The notes: generated from the sequence alone by a model not told the origin. A stretch of 64,000 nucleotides of DNA from Acephala macrosclerotiorum (GCA_014904845.1 MU119346.1:62001-126000); one strand, 5' to 3'. Shown: positions 1 to 12,077, counted from the stretch's first letter. A program made the numbers and translations.

Positions 1-342
1 GCGCGGGTATCATGCAGCATTCGGCGGGTGGCCAAGCACCACAAACTCAAGGACAGAATCTGTCACAACAGAACCTAAACCAAATTGTAAGCCTATTGTT
101 TACTTTGAAAAATTTTGGGTGTCATGCGCCGTACTATATTGCTCGTACTAAAATGCACCGTGTGCACTGAATGTTCTTCGAGAGAAGGGGTAAATAATCG
201 AGCATAGACTGCCAAGTGGGACTTGAGCTGGTGAGTGCAATGCTCCTTCTATAGAAGCGAGCATGGTTGGCACCTTCCTGAGTTACCCTGGCATCTCTTG
301 GCAGTAGCTAGTGGTGCTGCCACTCGACAAGATGTCTTCACC
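1..342. other. Upstream stretch without a recognisable gene
   Basis: I see no convincing reading frame, repeat or RNA gene in these bases. They end at the ATG of a small predicted gene and may contain its promoter. Confidence 0.4.
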
Positions 343-940
343 ATGACTGCTCCCTCTCGCTGGACCAAATTTGGAGCGTATGTTCGACATCCTGATTCCT
401 TTCTGCACCATGTCAGCCGAGGTAGAGAACGTGGATTATGTCGTGGTCAAGGGCACGAGGTACCGATTGCGGCCTGGACAGCCAGGAGAGCCATATTATA
501 TGTGGGAGTTTGGGGATCTTGTCCGAGTTGAACCACTGAGCCCTAGGATCACTCCGCCTCGATGGGTCTCTCCGCCTTCTTTGGTTTCCTCGCCTCATAT
601 GGGCTCTCCGGCGCCTGTGGTCTCCGCATTGGTGGCCACCGTTCGTCCGTCGCCTCTAGTCTCGCCAGCGCCTGCGGATCCTACGTGGTCCACAGTCTCT
701 GTGCCGAATCGAGGTCATAAAATGGAGGCAACATGGAAGAAGGCCAACAGACTTGTATGTGTATTGCGATGCTGTTCTGGTTCTGGTGTTCTGTTGTGTT
801 GTTGTGTCGTTTTTTTGTGTCATTTTGTTGCCCCGCACCCCATGCTTCAGCAGAGGTCGGCTGCTAGAACGCTAGCCCTGGATGGAATATCGGAGGCAGT
901 GATGGGCCGAAGCGAGCTGATAAAGTTGTCAACCTCGTAG
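343..940 (+). CDS. Hypothetical small proline/serine-rich protein
   Basis: The ATG at 343 lies in a good context (CACCATGA). A 39-nt intron at 378-416 (GTATGT...CAG) would join exon 1 (343-377) in frame to an exon that stays open to the stop at 938-940. Starting at the ATG at 410 instead gives an intronless alternative. The first ~50 residues look like a folded segment (core VKGTRYRLRPGQPGEPYY). They are followed by a Pro/Ser/Val-rich tract. The last ~50 codons are Cys/Val-rich and not protein-like, so another intron probably starts near 752 (GTATGT) and the true 3' end is uncertain. The short first intron is a weakness. I do not recognise the family. Confidence 0.35.
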
Positions 941-1107
941 ACCTTCGATTATTTTCTCGGTCCCTCTACACCTTCGGTCCCATCCTTTTGACAAATCGCC
1001 TACACCTTGGGATCTCTTTTAGGATCTGCTTTGTCTCCAGACCCCTTGAACCTTTGCATTGCGATCTGCTATTCTTGCTCCATCTATCTTCCCTTGCGTC
1101 GTCCAAA

Positions 1108-3467
1108 ATGGACAAGAAGAGCGCGAGATCGCAGCCACAGCCACAAGCCCAGGCTCAGGCCCAAGCTCAGACTCAGTCGGTGGCTCAATCATATATCCAG
1201 GCTTTGGACAATCTTTAGGCCTCGGTTCAATCAAAGTCTCAATTCAGCGCCCAAAACACATCCAGTACTCGAACCAATACTAACGAAGCTGTGCGCAACA
1301 AGGTCCTCGAATACCTTGTGAAGAAAGGCTACAGTAGAACAGAGCAGACCCTTCGTGCGGAGTCGGCACATGTGGACAGTGATGGCAGACCTATCCAACC
1401 TGCACCTGAAAGCCATGGATATCCCAAATACTCGAAGGCCTTTACGCTCATCCGCGACTGGGCTGAAGGTGCTCTTGAAGTCTACAAAGTAAGCTTCGGC
1501 CTCCCCCAGAGAACTACTGCCACTGACATGTTTCTAGTTCGAAGCCCGGCGATTACTGTGGCCCATGTTTGTCTACTCATTTCTCGAGCTGACCAACAGT
1601 CACGGCGGTGATGAGGGCGGAAAGTTCTTTGCAGCTTTCAGTCAACCATTCGAGTCGCTCCACGCCGATGAGCTCAGACAGCTAGAGATAATCAAGCTTC
1701 CGATACACGTTAGGGAGAACGAGACTGCGCAAATTTACCGAAGCAACAAATACCGAATTCCTCTCAACAGTCATGTGTATTACAGTCTGACAACCTTCCT
1801 TGAGCAGAAGGACAATCCGACAGATGGCGGCGGCACAGTTCTTCACCTTATTCAAACCTACTGCGCCTTACGGGAGACGCAACGAGGACCCTTGGACCAA
1901 TACAGCTTCGATGCCATTGTAAATAAGGCAAAAAGCTTGAACGTTGACGACTCGGACGTACAAGAAGGTATCGAAGGTGCTTTTACCGGTGTCAGCAACA
2001 AGGATATCGCAGAAAATCTGGTTCAACTGAAGCTCGGCCCCATGGAACTGGATCCCGATCTTATCACCGACGTCAGAAGCGATTTAGAAGACGAAGATAA
2101 GATAAACCCTCCGCCAGCCGGCAAGCTGTCATTAGTCGATGAGTTCGAGCGAAACATCAAGCGTGAAGACAGCTCAGACGGACCAACTCGTGCAGAGATT
2201 CCCTATCCACCATCACGCGCACGCGACGTCGTCATGGAGGTACAAAAGATCAAGGAGTACAGAGATCGATTTAAGATCGAGGGTCGTACTGGTGGAACCG
2301 GCGCAGGTGTTTCTGTGTGCATGTTCACCTTTCACAACACCTTGGACTCGTGAGTCGAATTCAATTCTTAATTGTCACCTTTACTTACATGCGATTAGAA
2401 TCACTTGCATCGAGTTCTCTGATGATACCAACCTGGTAGCTGTCGGAACTGAGGAGTCTTATATTCGTGTCTGGAACTTGCACGGCAATCCTCTTCCTTC
2501 CATCGTCCCAGGCACCAATTCTGGCCCACCTTCTGCCTCACGCCGCCTTATCGGTCATTCAGCTCCAGTTTACGGTGTATCCTTCGCGCCATCCATCGAT
2601 GCTCCCGACAATGCTGATGCCTCCACCGCCTCAACCGCTCCCAAGCTCCTCCTCTCCTCCTCTGCCGATGGCTGCGTTCGCCTCTGGTCACTCGAGTCTT
2701 GGACTTGCTTGGTTGTCTACAAGGGACATGATCGAACCGCCTGGAACGTCAAGTGGAGTCCACATGGCCACTACTTCGCTAGCTGTGGCTGGGACAAGAC
2801 GGTGCGTATCTGGGCCCAAGACCATATCTCTGCTGTTCGTCTGCTCGTTGGCCACGACACCAGCGTTAATCAGGTTGCCTGGCATCCTAATGGCGCCTAC
2901 GTCTTCTCTGCTAGCGATCAAGGCGATAAGACCGTTCGTATGTGGTCAATGGTTTCTGGTGAATCTGTCCGAGTCTTCACTGGCCATACCGAATACATCA
3001 GCGCTCTCGAGTGCAGCCCCAACGGCAAGATTCTCGCCTCAGCCGATACTGGTGGAAGCATCATTCTCTGGGATATCGCCAAGGGTACTCAGATCAAGCG
3101 TTGCAGAGGTCACGGCAAGGGTGGCATCTGGTCACTTTCATTCAGCGTCGAGTCTACGGCTCTCGTTTCCGGCGGTGCTGATGGCACGGTTCGCGTCTGG
3201 GATATCAAGGTTCCTACCGATCCTCATCAAGGTGCTGATGGTGATGTTATCGCTAATGGTGGACAAGCTGATGCTACTCGTATCACCAACCAGGCTTCTG
3301 GCTCTCAGCCGGGTCCTGCTACTGCTGCGGGTGGCAAGAAGAAGGGCAAAGACACGATGATCACTCCTGATCAGATTAGTGCTTTCCCTACCAAGAAGTC
3401 TCCGGTCTACAAGGTCAAGTTCACTCGTATGAATTTGGTTATGGCTGGTGGCTGCTACTTGCCTTAG
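1108..3467 (+). CDS. TAF5: TFIID/SAGA subunit TAF5 (LisH + NTD2 + WD40), with an in-frame TAG in exon 1
   Basis: Three exons (1108-1488, 1538-2349, 2399-3467) give a 754-codon frame. After a Gln/Ala-rich N-terminus comes a LisH-like motif (about residues 60-90, [20 protein letters not shown]). The TAF5 N-terminal domain follows in exon 2. A C-terminal WD40 propeller occupies exon 3 (for example [18 protein letters not shown]), ending in the family's [15 protein letters not shown]5 is a scaffold of TFIID and SAGA in RNA polymerase II transcription. The oddity is codon 37: TAG at 1216-1218, with homologous coding continuing in the same frame on both sides. The next in-frame ATG is at 1565, beyond the LisH. 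A CAG-to-TAG transition would explain it. A 39-nt GT...TAG intron removing it (1178-1218) has a poor donor and no branch site. Either this allele is broken, the stop is read through, or it is a sequence error. Confidence 0.93.
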
Positions 3468-4044
3468 GTTCTCTTCAAGATTGTTTCTATTCCCCGGGAT
3501 GGTTTGCTTGCAAAGCATTTGGACTCTAGCGATGGTTTCTCACTTTCGAGGGACCGTGATATGAGCGCGCAACTAGGTTGGATTCATCATTGGGGCCCCT
3601 TTTCATACTTCATACATGCATGGGTGGATATCATGGCGTTTTTACTGGTAGCGCGGGAGGATCGAGATAAGATACCAGGGCGGTGGTGTTGATAGTTGAT
3701 CGTCTACACAGGAAATACAAAAGCCGTGATTTCAGAGATGCAGTTCCTCGTGACCACGTGATTCATTCTTATGCCTTTCGTGGGAATAGTTCCTCTATAG
3801 GCAGTGTTGATTTGCTGGATGTGTGTATTCGAATATGTCTCTTTGGCAAAAGGTCCTAACCAACTTGATCACGGACAACGGAGGGGTTCTTCTTTCTTAA
3901 TCGTCTCATCGTCGTCTTTCCTGGAGGCGAATTGCCCTTTTTAAGCACTAGCGCCCTTGAAGCCCACAAGACACAGCCGCAAGACAATTCTACAACTCTT
4001 CCTCCTCTCCGCAAGCAATATCAACGAACCCAAAACTCATCACC
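3468..4044. other. TAF5 3' region and intergenic sequence
   Basis: The short open frames here, for example 3504-3692, have no protein-like composition or family signature. The end of the stretch (3900-4044) is pyrimidine-rich and could be the promoter of the fragment at 4045. Confidence 0.4.
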
Positions 4045-4140
4045 ATGGCACCTTACGAATTGCAGCGGGAAAAGCTCTTTGCTAGGGCAAAGAAAGCTGA
4101 CTACCGAACTGGCCAGTTCATTCACAAGAGTTCTCAATAG
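4045..4140 (+). pseudogene. N-terminal gene fragment (31 codons)
   Basis: An ATG in strong context (CACCATGG) opens a protein-like frame, MAPYELQREKLFARAKK, which stops at TAG (4138-4140) after 31 codons. The stop could be a CAG-to-TAG change, with the frame continuing some 15 codons beyond it. A downstream exon at 4620-4883 may belong to the same former gene. The family is not recognised. Confidence 0.3.
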
Positions 4141-4619
4141 CGTCTATTATCGAAAAACCCCAACTTATGGACCATCAGGTAGGCCCAACGCCCCGGACAA
4201 TCCAGGTGGTGCCTGATGCTCGCGGGCTCCTCGAGTTACTTCGGTTTCCACCAGCCTCATGATTGTGAAGAGCAGTCGTTTGATATTTTTTCTTTTGAAA
4301 GTTTTTCAAATTTCTTCAAACTTTTTAAGCTTGAGTTAGATTTCTTTTTGCGCCGTCGCTTGCTGGGCGGTGACGAGTAAGGGGGGCTTCTCGGTTAACA
4401 TAGCTTTAGCGAGACACTCCTGCCATGTTTTGTCAACCCAACCACTCTTCCAATCTACACAATCTTCTCTCAAGAGGGATCTTCGCACCTCATATCTATC
4501 ATGGATGAATTTTCAAATATCGATAAATGACTCTTCACAAGTTAAAACCTCCATGATTCGATGGTATGGATTACGAACGATGCGCCACTTTCCATGACTA
4601 GCTCATTTAATATTCCCAG

Positions 4620-4883
4620 ATAGCAAGCAATCGAAACAATGTGGGTGAAATGAGACTTAAATTATGGTTGAAGGGTCATGGTGACAAATTCAAAGATAAA
4701 CATGGACGTCTCAAGCCGAGTGTCATCAAGTCTTTGGAGAGAGAGCACGAAAGGAACGGACTTTGTTACGATCAAAAGTCGCATAACGCTCTCATGTTCA
4801 TGAGCATCCACGAACAAAATACTGCTAACGAAGACAAATGCGAAGATTTATGGCGTCTACTCGAGACTGTGTTGAACAGTTAA
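4620..4883 (+). pseudogene. C-terminal exon of an unrecognised gene
   Basis: The exon follows a plausible acceptor (TATTCCCAG at 4611-4619, with CATGACTAG as possible branch site) and encodes 87 residues to the TAA at 4881-4883. The composition is charged and helical (GEMRLKLWLKGHGDKFKDK, later LWRLLETVLNS). No intact upstream exon could be traced, so it is probably the tail of a decayed gene that began near 4045. Confidence 0.35.
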
Positions 4884-5971
4884 ATCTTCACAATTCGAAT
4901 TGACTTGATCACGGCCGCTCCAAACGGGGTCCAGTTTGATAGCGAGGAGTATACGTCTTGAATCTACTACTGCTATAGTCTTCAACAAGTAGAAGTATTG
5001 TAACTGGGCCCGGTAGCCTATTTGCTGCTATCGAGTGCCGAACACCGACAGACTGAAGGAAACGGCCGATTTCAAGCCCATTCTATGCCACTAGTTGCTA
5101 GACTCGGCTCTGGCCTCGAACGCCTCCTTCGCCAGATCTTTCCTTACAACCATCTGCATACCGAATTCAAATTATATCGCTCCTTGTCCTCTGTTACCTA
5201 CTCTCGTAGATTTTGCATAGATTTAGTTTTTCACCGCGATCGAGGGTAGAAACGGCGAATTCTCTATCCCTTCTTTACTACTTTTCCTGGCCAAAAAGTC
5301 TGTGGAAATCACAAATACCAAGTTCGATTACAGCCCGTTTGGGCGAGGTTATGACACCATTCCATGTTAAGACGATGTCAGATTATTGAAGAATTGGCTA
5401 TCATGGTGGAAAGAGGGATCTGGAAGTTTGTAAAAGACGGGGTAGAAGGTGCGGTTAAGAAGTTTGGCTAAGCTAATAGGAAAGCAAACTGGAAAGACTA
5501 TTATATTAGCCTTGATTCATAGACTCAAGCTCGAGCAATGTTCCTGAAATTTGGAAGGTACACCAAGGATCTCTGAAGCACGTGCAAATGTTTCCATTTC
5601 TGCAATTCGCTGCCCACAACGGAGCTATTTTCCTGCAAAGCAAATAACATCAATATCTGCTGTTCGTCATCGTCGCGAATGCATCAAAGCCTAGTTAGAG
5701 CAACTCTCTCGAATCGGTGATAATTGGATCTTGTTCGGATTATTGCTCGCCGTATCATTGCAGCCTGCAGCTGCCAGGGTAGTAGGTTTCACTTGCACCC
5801 GCTGGACGCAAATAAATATTATTATTAGCATTAGCAGCAGCCTGCAGCTGCCGACAAAGTCTTTGAAGCGAACCACGGCTTCGCACTTGAGTTGCCACGA
5901 AGTACCCAGTTCACCTAATACGAAGTAGCAACACCGATCTTTCCACCATTGACTTCGTTGTATGTCCTAGC
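4884..5971. other. Gene-poor stretch with a short direct repeat
   Basis: No supported gene. The 16-nt string GCAGCCTGCAGCTGCC occurs at about 5760 and again at about 5839. An open frame at 5022-5249 has no recognisable features. Confidence 0.35.
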
Positions 5972-6816
5972 ATGGCTAGTAGGTAAGTTTCCCTTCCACG
6001 CAGTTGTAGTTGATAGCAAGTTCTTATAGTCTGCTTCACCCTATCATTTCTTTTAGCACAGATCCCTTTCTCGTCAACAAGTGTGGGGAGTGCTCACATA
6101 TTTGCACACAATGTCCGCTGGCCCACCAAGAATGTAGAATATCGGCTTTGTGATACTCGACAGAAGAATTGTCTCTATGCCCGTAATGTCTCCTAAATTG
6201 AAGTCCCAATTACATCAAGTCTCGGATGCGTAATGGCATCATAAGTCTTAATACTACCACAACTCTGACCAGCCACACCGACCCTACACGCGTCCATGTG
6301 TGTCCAATATCCCTTGCCAGCGTTCGCAGCCGCCCAATCGATCGTTTCTATCAGCATGTGATACGTGCTGCGAGGACCCGGGCCAAAGGAATCTTAAGTC
6401 GCGGTGACGCTTCCTGGTGCGCCGTTCACGATGCCGATGATACTTTGAGAAGCGAGTTGGACGAGCGACGGATACATAATGACAGCGGACGAGATGCAGC
6501 CTCGGTTACTCCAGACGAGGACGAGCAACTTGCCCTACAAAAGCCCGCTCCGGATTTTTCGTCCAAAAAACAGGTGAGAGCACAGACTCTTAACGACGAT
6601 TTCTCATTGGGTTATCTCATTTACGACTGGGTCTGCCAAGGGAATGGGCTAAAAGTAGAAATTGAGGCTCGGCAGCAGCATCTACTTAAATTTCTTTCAA
6701 AGGCCCTTCTCTTTCTCTCTCCCTCTCTCCCTCCCCCCCTTACACATCCTCTGTGTGCCTACATGCCTACGCTTATAATGCCCACGCGCCAGGCTCTACC
6801 CAAACCAAACTTTTGA
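5972..6816 (+). pseudogene. Degenerate gene: Cys-rich N-terminus, then a polar ORF
   Basis: A tiny exon (ATG at 5972, ends 5982) can be spliced through GTAAGT...TTTTAG (5983-6056) to a Cys-rich exon. That exon carries C-x2-C-x3-C-x2-C spacing (KCGECSHICTQCPLAHQEC) and ends at TGA. Moving one frame continues with CDTRQKNC, so a small indel probably broke a zinc-binding segment. Downstream, 6226-6816 is open for 197 codons with an acidic, protein-like middle (SVTPDEDEQLALQKPAPDF). Whether both parts were one gene is inference. Confidence 0.25.
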
Positions 6817-6995
6817 TTTTAAAGCGATTCCTTTTATTCTCGTTTTTTAACGTGGATATTTAACAAAATAGACTTAAAGGCACGTCCAAAGCACGTTTAG
6901 CAACTTTTTTTTAAGCGGCCTAAGGTATTCCGAAGACAAGGGCCCCTGCAAGTGCTCGGAATCTCCTCGGGTAGCCTCAACCCTTGTTCTCACCC

Positions 6996-7120
6996 TTATC
7001 CCCTCGTCCGGTGAGACTTGCCTACGCTAGCAGGGGGGTCTTGCACAGACAGCACAACATAAAATTATGTACCTTTGCATATAAATTTATTAGTAATCTA
7101 CATCATTCTAATGAAATCGC
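6996..7120 (+). repeat. Left terminal inverted repeat
   Basis: Begins TTATCCCCTCGTCCGGTGAG and pairs with 8888-9012 in inverse orientation over 125 bp. The open frame that crosses it translates repeat sequence and is not a gene. Confidence 0.8.
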
Positions 7121-8887
7121 GTCTACTAGCCTTCTACTAATTACGCGCTTTACCAATAGAGCTTTTTCCCACTCAATTTACACAACCAAAGAAGCAAAAA
7201 GTCCAATCTCTTAAGAATATACTCTATCAATTTGAACTAATTATAAACGTTTTTTACGAGCTTTTCAAATGCGAGTTTAAACAAACAATAAAAGCGTTTT
7301 TATTTATTTTCTTTTTTTCAAAATTATATTTATTCGATTATTTCAATTTATTTTTTACTCGCGAGTTTTTTCAAACGATTACTACAAATATTAATCGATA
7401 CGTCAATATATAAAAACTACGTGTAATACAAAAAAAAACACGAAAATAAACGAATTTGTTTATAAAGAAACTATATATTTTTCTCGACGCGATTATATAT
7501 ATAAGTATTTACAAAAAGTTTTAAATTGAAATATATTAAAATACGAATTTTAATAAAGACTTTTTGTATTCAATTACAAATTATATATCGCTTTATCGCT
7601 TTAAATAAATCAAATAATATTATTATATTTCGTACTTTGAAAATAATAAAAAAACAAAATATTACTTATTTTTTAATAAGAAGTAATAATATAAATTTAA
7701 ACTTTTAATTTTTTCGATTTAAGTTTTTTTTCAATGGTATTATTTTTCTTTTTTTGAAATAAGTATTAACGAATTTATAGTATAGTATTTTAATAAATAC
7801 GTTTTTATTTTTTTTTATTTTATTATTTTATTAATTATTTTAAATTTTTATATATTTATAAGATATCAAAAAAACCAATTAAACAAAAATACAAAATTTA
7901 CGAAATTGCGAATTATAAATATATATATAATTAATTATAAAATTCTCGAGAAAAAAAATTATAAAATATAGTTTTTTATTTAATTTTTACGAATATTGAT
8001 TATTTTATTTACAATTTTGTTTTTTTTTTCTTACGTCGATATTTTACAATATACTTCGATAATTATTTTATATTTGTATTCTTATTTTTAAAATTACGAG
8101 TTTGTAATTTTAATACAATTAGAATTACGCGATCGTATAAAATTTTTTTTAAGAAATTAACGAATATAAAAAATCGATTTTCTACAAAATTTAAATAAAA
8201 TATATTTCTTATAATAATAATTAAAAATATATTTTGTTTAATTTAATAAAATAATAATATTATTTTTGTTTTAAATAATATTTATATCGTAAATAAAATA
8301 GAAAATTTTCGAGAGAAAACTAAAAAACGTTTTATAAAAACGTCGATAAATAAATAAATTGTAAAAAAAATATTTAAAAACAATTACGTGAAAAATTTAT
8401 AAATTTTTTATTTTATTAATAATTATAATCAATATATAAAAAATATAAATCTAGTAAATTAATATAAAAAATCGTATAAAATTTATAAATTTATTTTAAA
8501 GATTTAATAGTTTTTTTTTTATTAATTTATTGATATTATTTGTATAAATATATATCGATTATATTAATTATATATAAATAAATTTTATATATATTTACAA
8601 TTTCGTATATTACTTTATTTTAAGTTTTTAAATTACTTTAAAAAAGTAAAAATACGATGATTATAAATAGATTTAAAAAGTAAAAAAATATTTAATTTTG
8701 ATTTTTATTATTTATACTATTGAAAAAAGAAAATAAAGTAAAAAGTTTGTATTTAGTGTAAATACGAATAAAAGCGTAATATAGTTCTAAAGAAGTAATA
8801 AAATAATAAAACTAAAAGAGTAAAACGCTCTATAGAAAAGTGCGCATTTTGTAAAGTAGTGATTTGTATAGAGAAAGACTGTTAAAT

Positions 8888-9012
8888 GCGATTTCATTAG
8901 AATAATGTAGATTACTAATAAATTTGTATGCAAAGGTATATAATTTTATGCTATGCTGTCCGTGCAAGACCCCCCTGCTAGCGTAGGCAAGTCTCACCGG
9001 ACGAGGGGATAA
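8888..9012 (-). repeat. Right terminal inverted repeat
   Basis: Inverse copy of 6996-7120. The six differences are C/T or G/A changes only, the pattern RIP leaves in duplicated DNA. Confidence 0.8.
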
Positions 9013-9659
9013 GAGCATACGGAAGCTTATTCACCCCCTTCGCGCAGTCTCAGAACCCTTGCGATGTACTACAAGGGCTCAAAGTGGGCGTTTCAAGCTC
9101 TGTGGTTGGTTCTTCAAAAGTTCAGGGTAAAAGACGCGTTTATGAACGGGCTCGAACTACCCGGAAAGGCACACAAATTTCCTCCTAAATCTACTTTCGT
9201 TCTAGTCGATGAACTTGGCGCTGGCTGCTTTAGATAAATACACTATGCGAGCAGCCTAGCGATTACTGCAAATTCTTTTCATTCTCTCTGTTTATCATAT
9301 CAAGGCTCACAGCGAGTTAGTCTGCAAAGTGTTCCGAAGATGGACACGAGCGTGGCTTGGACAGGCAATTATTGGCTCGGAGCGCTCGCCTAGGCTCCAA
9401 AATTCGCTGAGGAGTCAGCACGCCGCACCTGGGTGTGATTTGATGCATTGGCGCGCGGCATCCGAAACTCGGTGACGAGTCATACCCCGCCCGCACTGAT
9501 GTGCGATTCGATGGGTTGGCTCCCCAGCCTCGCAAAGAACATCTCTATTTATTTATTCATTCACCTCAGCGATAATTACAATATACAATCGTAATCTTCT
9601 CCAATTGAACTTCTTTCGACTTTTCGCCTGTTAAGCCCCAACCCGAGGAACTATTAATC
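9013..9659. other. Intergenic region holding a diverged tandem repeat
   Basis: No gene seen. It contains the 65-bp repeat at 9402-9525 and the likely promoter of the DUF4238-like gene, with a TATTTATTTAT stretch at about 9545. Confidence 0.4.
9402..9525. repeat. Two diverged tandem units, period 65 bp
   Basis: Unit 1 (from 9402) and unit 2 (from 9467) share the order CTGAGGAGTCA / GTGACGAGTCA, a GC-rich centre, then TGTGATTTGATGCATTGG / TGTGCGATTCGATGGGTTGG. Confidence 0.5.
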
Positions 9660-12077
9660 ATGGCGGAAACCAGTCGCACCCAATACCAACACTTTGTACC
9701 CCAATTCCTTCTGAGGAACTTTTCTCATCCTTACAGGCCACAGAAAGATGACCGCAAGAAAGCAAAGCGCTCAAAGCGCAAGGACGAGAAGAGAATGTAC
9801 CCTGGTGATCTCGTTGTCAACACTCTCGATTTGTCAAAAAAGTCATTTGTCCTATGCGAGGCACGGGTGAACCGCATCCTCGGTCAAATGGACATGTATC
9901 GAGACACGAGCAAGCAATGTTCCGAGCAACAGCAGATAGAACAGATGTTCTCCAGGCTAGAGTGCCAAGCCAGCATCGTTTTCCGCAAGATCACCAAGGC
10001 CTTTGAGCAGAAGGAGAAGGGGCTGTGGCTTATACGCGAGGAGAGAGATCTCGTGCGCAAATTCCTGTTTCTTCTCAAGTATCGCGGATCGACATTTCAT
10101 CGGCGCTTTTACCATGACAATGCGGAGAGCTACGAGGCTAATGACCGGGAGTTGTTGTGGGAATACATGGCAGAGAAGGGGTTTAAGCGGCCGATGGATG
10201 TTTGGTTCGATAATCTGAGAACAATTATGGAATTGCGTATGGATCCTGAAGGAGAATGGATAAAGGATCTTCCAAAGCGTATGTTTGTCGACGATGCTAT
10301 ATGGTTCATTGCACATGCTCAATGCATGTACATGGCTATTTGCACACCGTCTAATCCCAGCGATGAGTTCATCCTCACTGACAACAGCTACAATGTCTTT
10401 GAAGGGCCGAATTGCTTTGTAACTGACAAAACCACTGGGAAGGTCGAAGGTGGATCTCATACCCCCTTCCATGAATTTGCGCCCATATCCCCAAAGTTGA
10501 TGATTATCCTGAGAAGTTGCGTGCTACCTGTGCCGGAGGAGGATGCAAACCTCGAAATAAAAGAGGAGCGAGACCTCTGGAACTCCATGGCTCTGGGCAC
10601 GGTCTACAACTGGGAGGTGAAATCATTGCTATCAGATCTTCCCATAGCAAAGGCACGAAACAATTATAGTGAGATTGTCAATGGTCGCCTGCAGCTCAAC
10701 GAGGGCGAAGACGGGAAGCGAAGAAAGGACCATAAATTCTACTTCAAATACTTTCCTACTGACACCGAGCATGTTCACACCATCAATGGGATTTTCCTTC
10801 AGAATGCCGATGTTTGTTCCAGGGTGGTCTTTGGAACGAAAGACAATCTGTCTCGGACCCTTGAAGCGCACCTGACTGCACCATGGAATATCATCTTGGG
10901 TGGCGACGCGGATCCTCGGCTCGAATTTTTGAAGAGGTTGGCAGTAGTGTCAAAATCCCTAGGCTCTGAAAAGGAACCTGTCTGGAAGGAGGAGCCTACT
11001 CCTGTGCAAGATTACGAAGGCTCTCGACTCAAAATAATAGAAATGAGACGACTTAGTTCTAAATTGATCAAGGGCGAATGGAGACACGATACCGATAACG
11101 AGTTTATGCAAATCTACAAATCTTTAGGTAAAACACTCCTCCTGAACTCCTTGAGATTTGTTTTCAGTCACTAAGTTGTTCTATCAGGCGGGTCAGAATT
11201 AACTCTTCTCGTGGACATGGATCAGGCCGGGTTAATGTGGAAGTTGCGAGTCAAGATCGATTCTTGGTCCCAAGGCCTCGATGAGTCTCTGCGCCAGCGG
11301 AACCGCCTGCTCCTAATAGGGAGCTATCTTCGCCTTCCACCATGCCGAGTGTGGTTGTTTTTGAAGCACGTTAGAAACGGGTTCATGCAACAGTCGAAAG
11401 GGTTTGAAACGGAGGATGATTTTGGCGATTGTTTCCAGGGACCGGAAAATACCATTGCTAGAGGAAAGTATCTACTATCCATTTTTATGCAAAATTTATT
11501 GACTGAAGTAGCTTCTCATATCATAAAGCCGGAAAGGCTCGCTCAGCTTGTCTACAAAGCTACCATGAACGATTTGAAGCTGAAAGAGCGACCGGAAATC
11601 AATCTATGGGCTAAAATTGACAAACTCGACATGCGCGGATTCGAGCAAATTATGCTGTTGAGGCTGCTCAATTCCACTGAACCTCGTATGTTTTCCCCAT
11701 TTATTTAACAGGTTATCTTTGTGTCTGACAATGGGAATAGAATACATTCGTGACTGCGGTAAGCTGGTCAGAGAGTTTTTGAAGCGACCATCTATTCTGA
11801 CTTGTAGGCAGGTATCGATGAGATTGAGCAGCTTGCTCGAAATCAACAGTTGGAAATCCTAAAAGAGGGCGTTCAAAACAGAGAAGCGCCTGGATATCCT
11901 ATCCTCGAGGAGGGCGAAAAAATTGAGCTCCTAACGAGAATAAAAGTAAGATCGAAATTTGTGAAAGCATTCAGTGGGAAGGTAGAGCTATCTCTATTGA
12001 AAGCTTTAAAAGAGGCGTTCTTTGGGATTGTATTCCCAACTCCGATCACTCCAGTCGCAACTACTGCGGCCCAATGA
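9660..12077 (+). CDS. DUF4238-type protein
   Basis: Four exons (9660-11127, 11188-11685, 11741-11758, 11812-12077) give exactly 750 codons (749 residues). The N-terminus has the DUF4238 hallmark QHFVPQFLLRNF (about residues 10-21), followed by the nuclease-like or unknown-function core typical of these proteins. The C-terminal third is helical and charged and lacks an obvious domain. DUF4238 proteins occur in bacteria and fungi, often in accessory regions; their biochemical role is not established. The tiny 18-nt exon 3 is inferred from frame and splice signals: a CTGAC branch before acceptor 11740 and another before acceptor 11811. It sits immediately before two predicted immunity or cell-death genes. 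Confidence 0.75.

Larger units (their letters stand above)
6996..9012. mobile_element. AT-rich, RIP-decayed DNA transposon with 125-bp TIRs
   Basis: The outer 125 bp at each end are inverted copies of each other with no indels and six mismatches, all transitions. The interior (about 7200-8850) is extremely AT-rich, full of TA dinucleotides and without meaningful coding capacity, as expected after RIP. AACCCTTG occurs outside both ends (about 6980-6987 and 9056-9063); this could be a target duplication if the true ends lie outside the TIRs, but that is uncertain. Long TIRs suggest a Mutator-like or similar cut-and-paste element. The family cannot be assigned because no transposase remains. Confidence 0.75.

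Noticed and set aside
1178..1218. A 39- to 41-nt GT...TAG intron that would remove the TAF5 stop
   Set aside because: The donor GTGGCT is poor, no branch site is visible and the length is below the other introns in this window.
3504..3692. 62-codon frame after TAF5
   Set aside because: Probably 3' untranslated sequence; no homology pattern or upstream signals.
6984..7214. Open frame beginning in the left TIR, with a near-identical translation on the minus strand at 8830-9018
   Set aside because: The similarity comes from the inverted repeats themselves; neither frame has coding features.
9957..10472. Minus-strand 171-codon frame inside the DUF4238-like gene
   Set aside because: Antisense shadow of an exon with a clear family motif.
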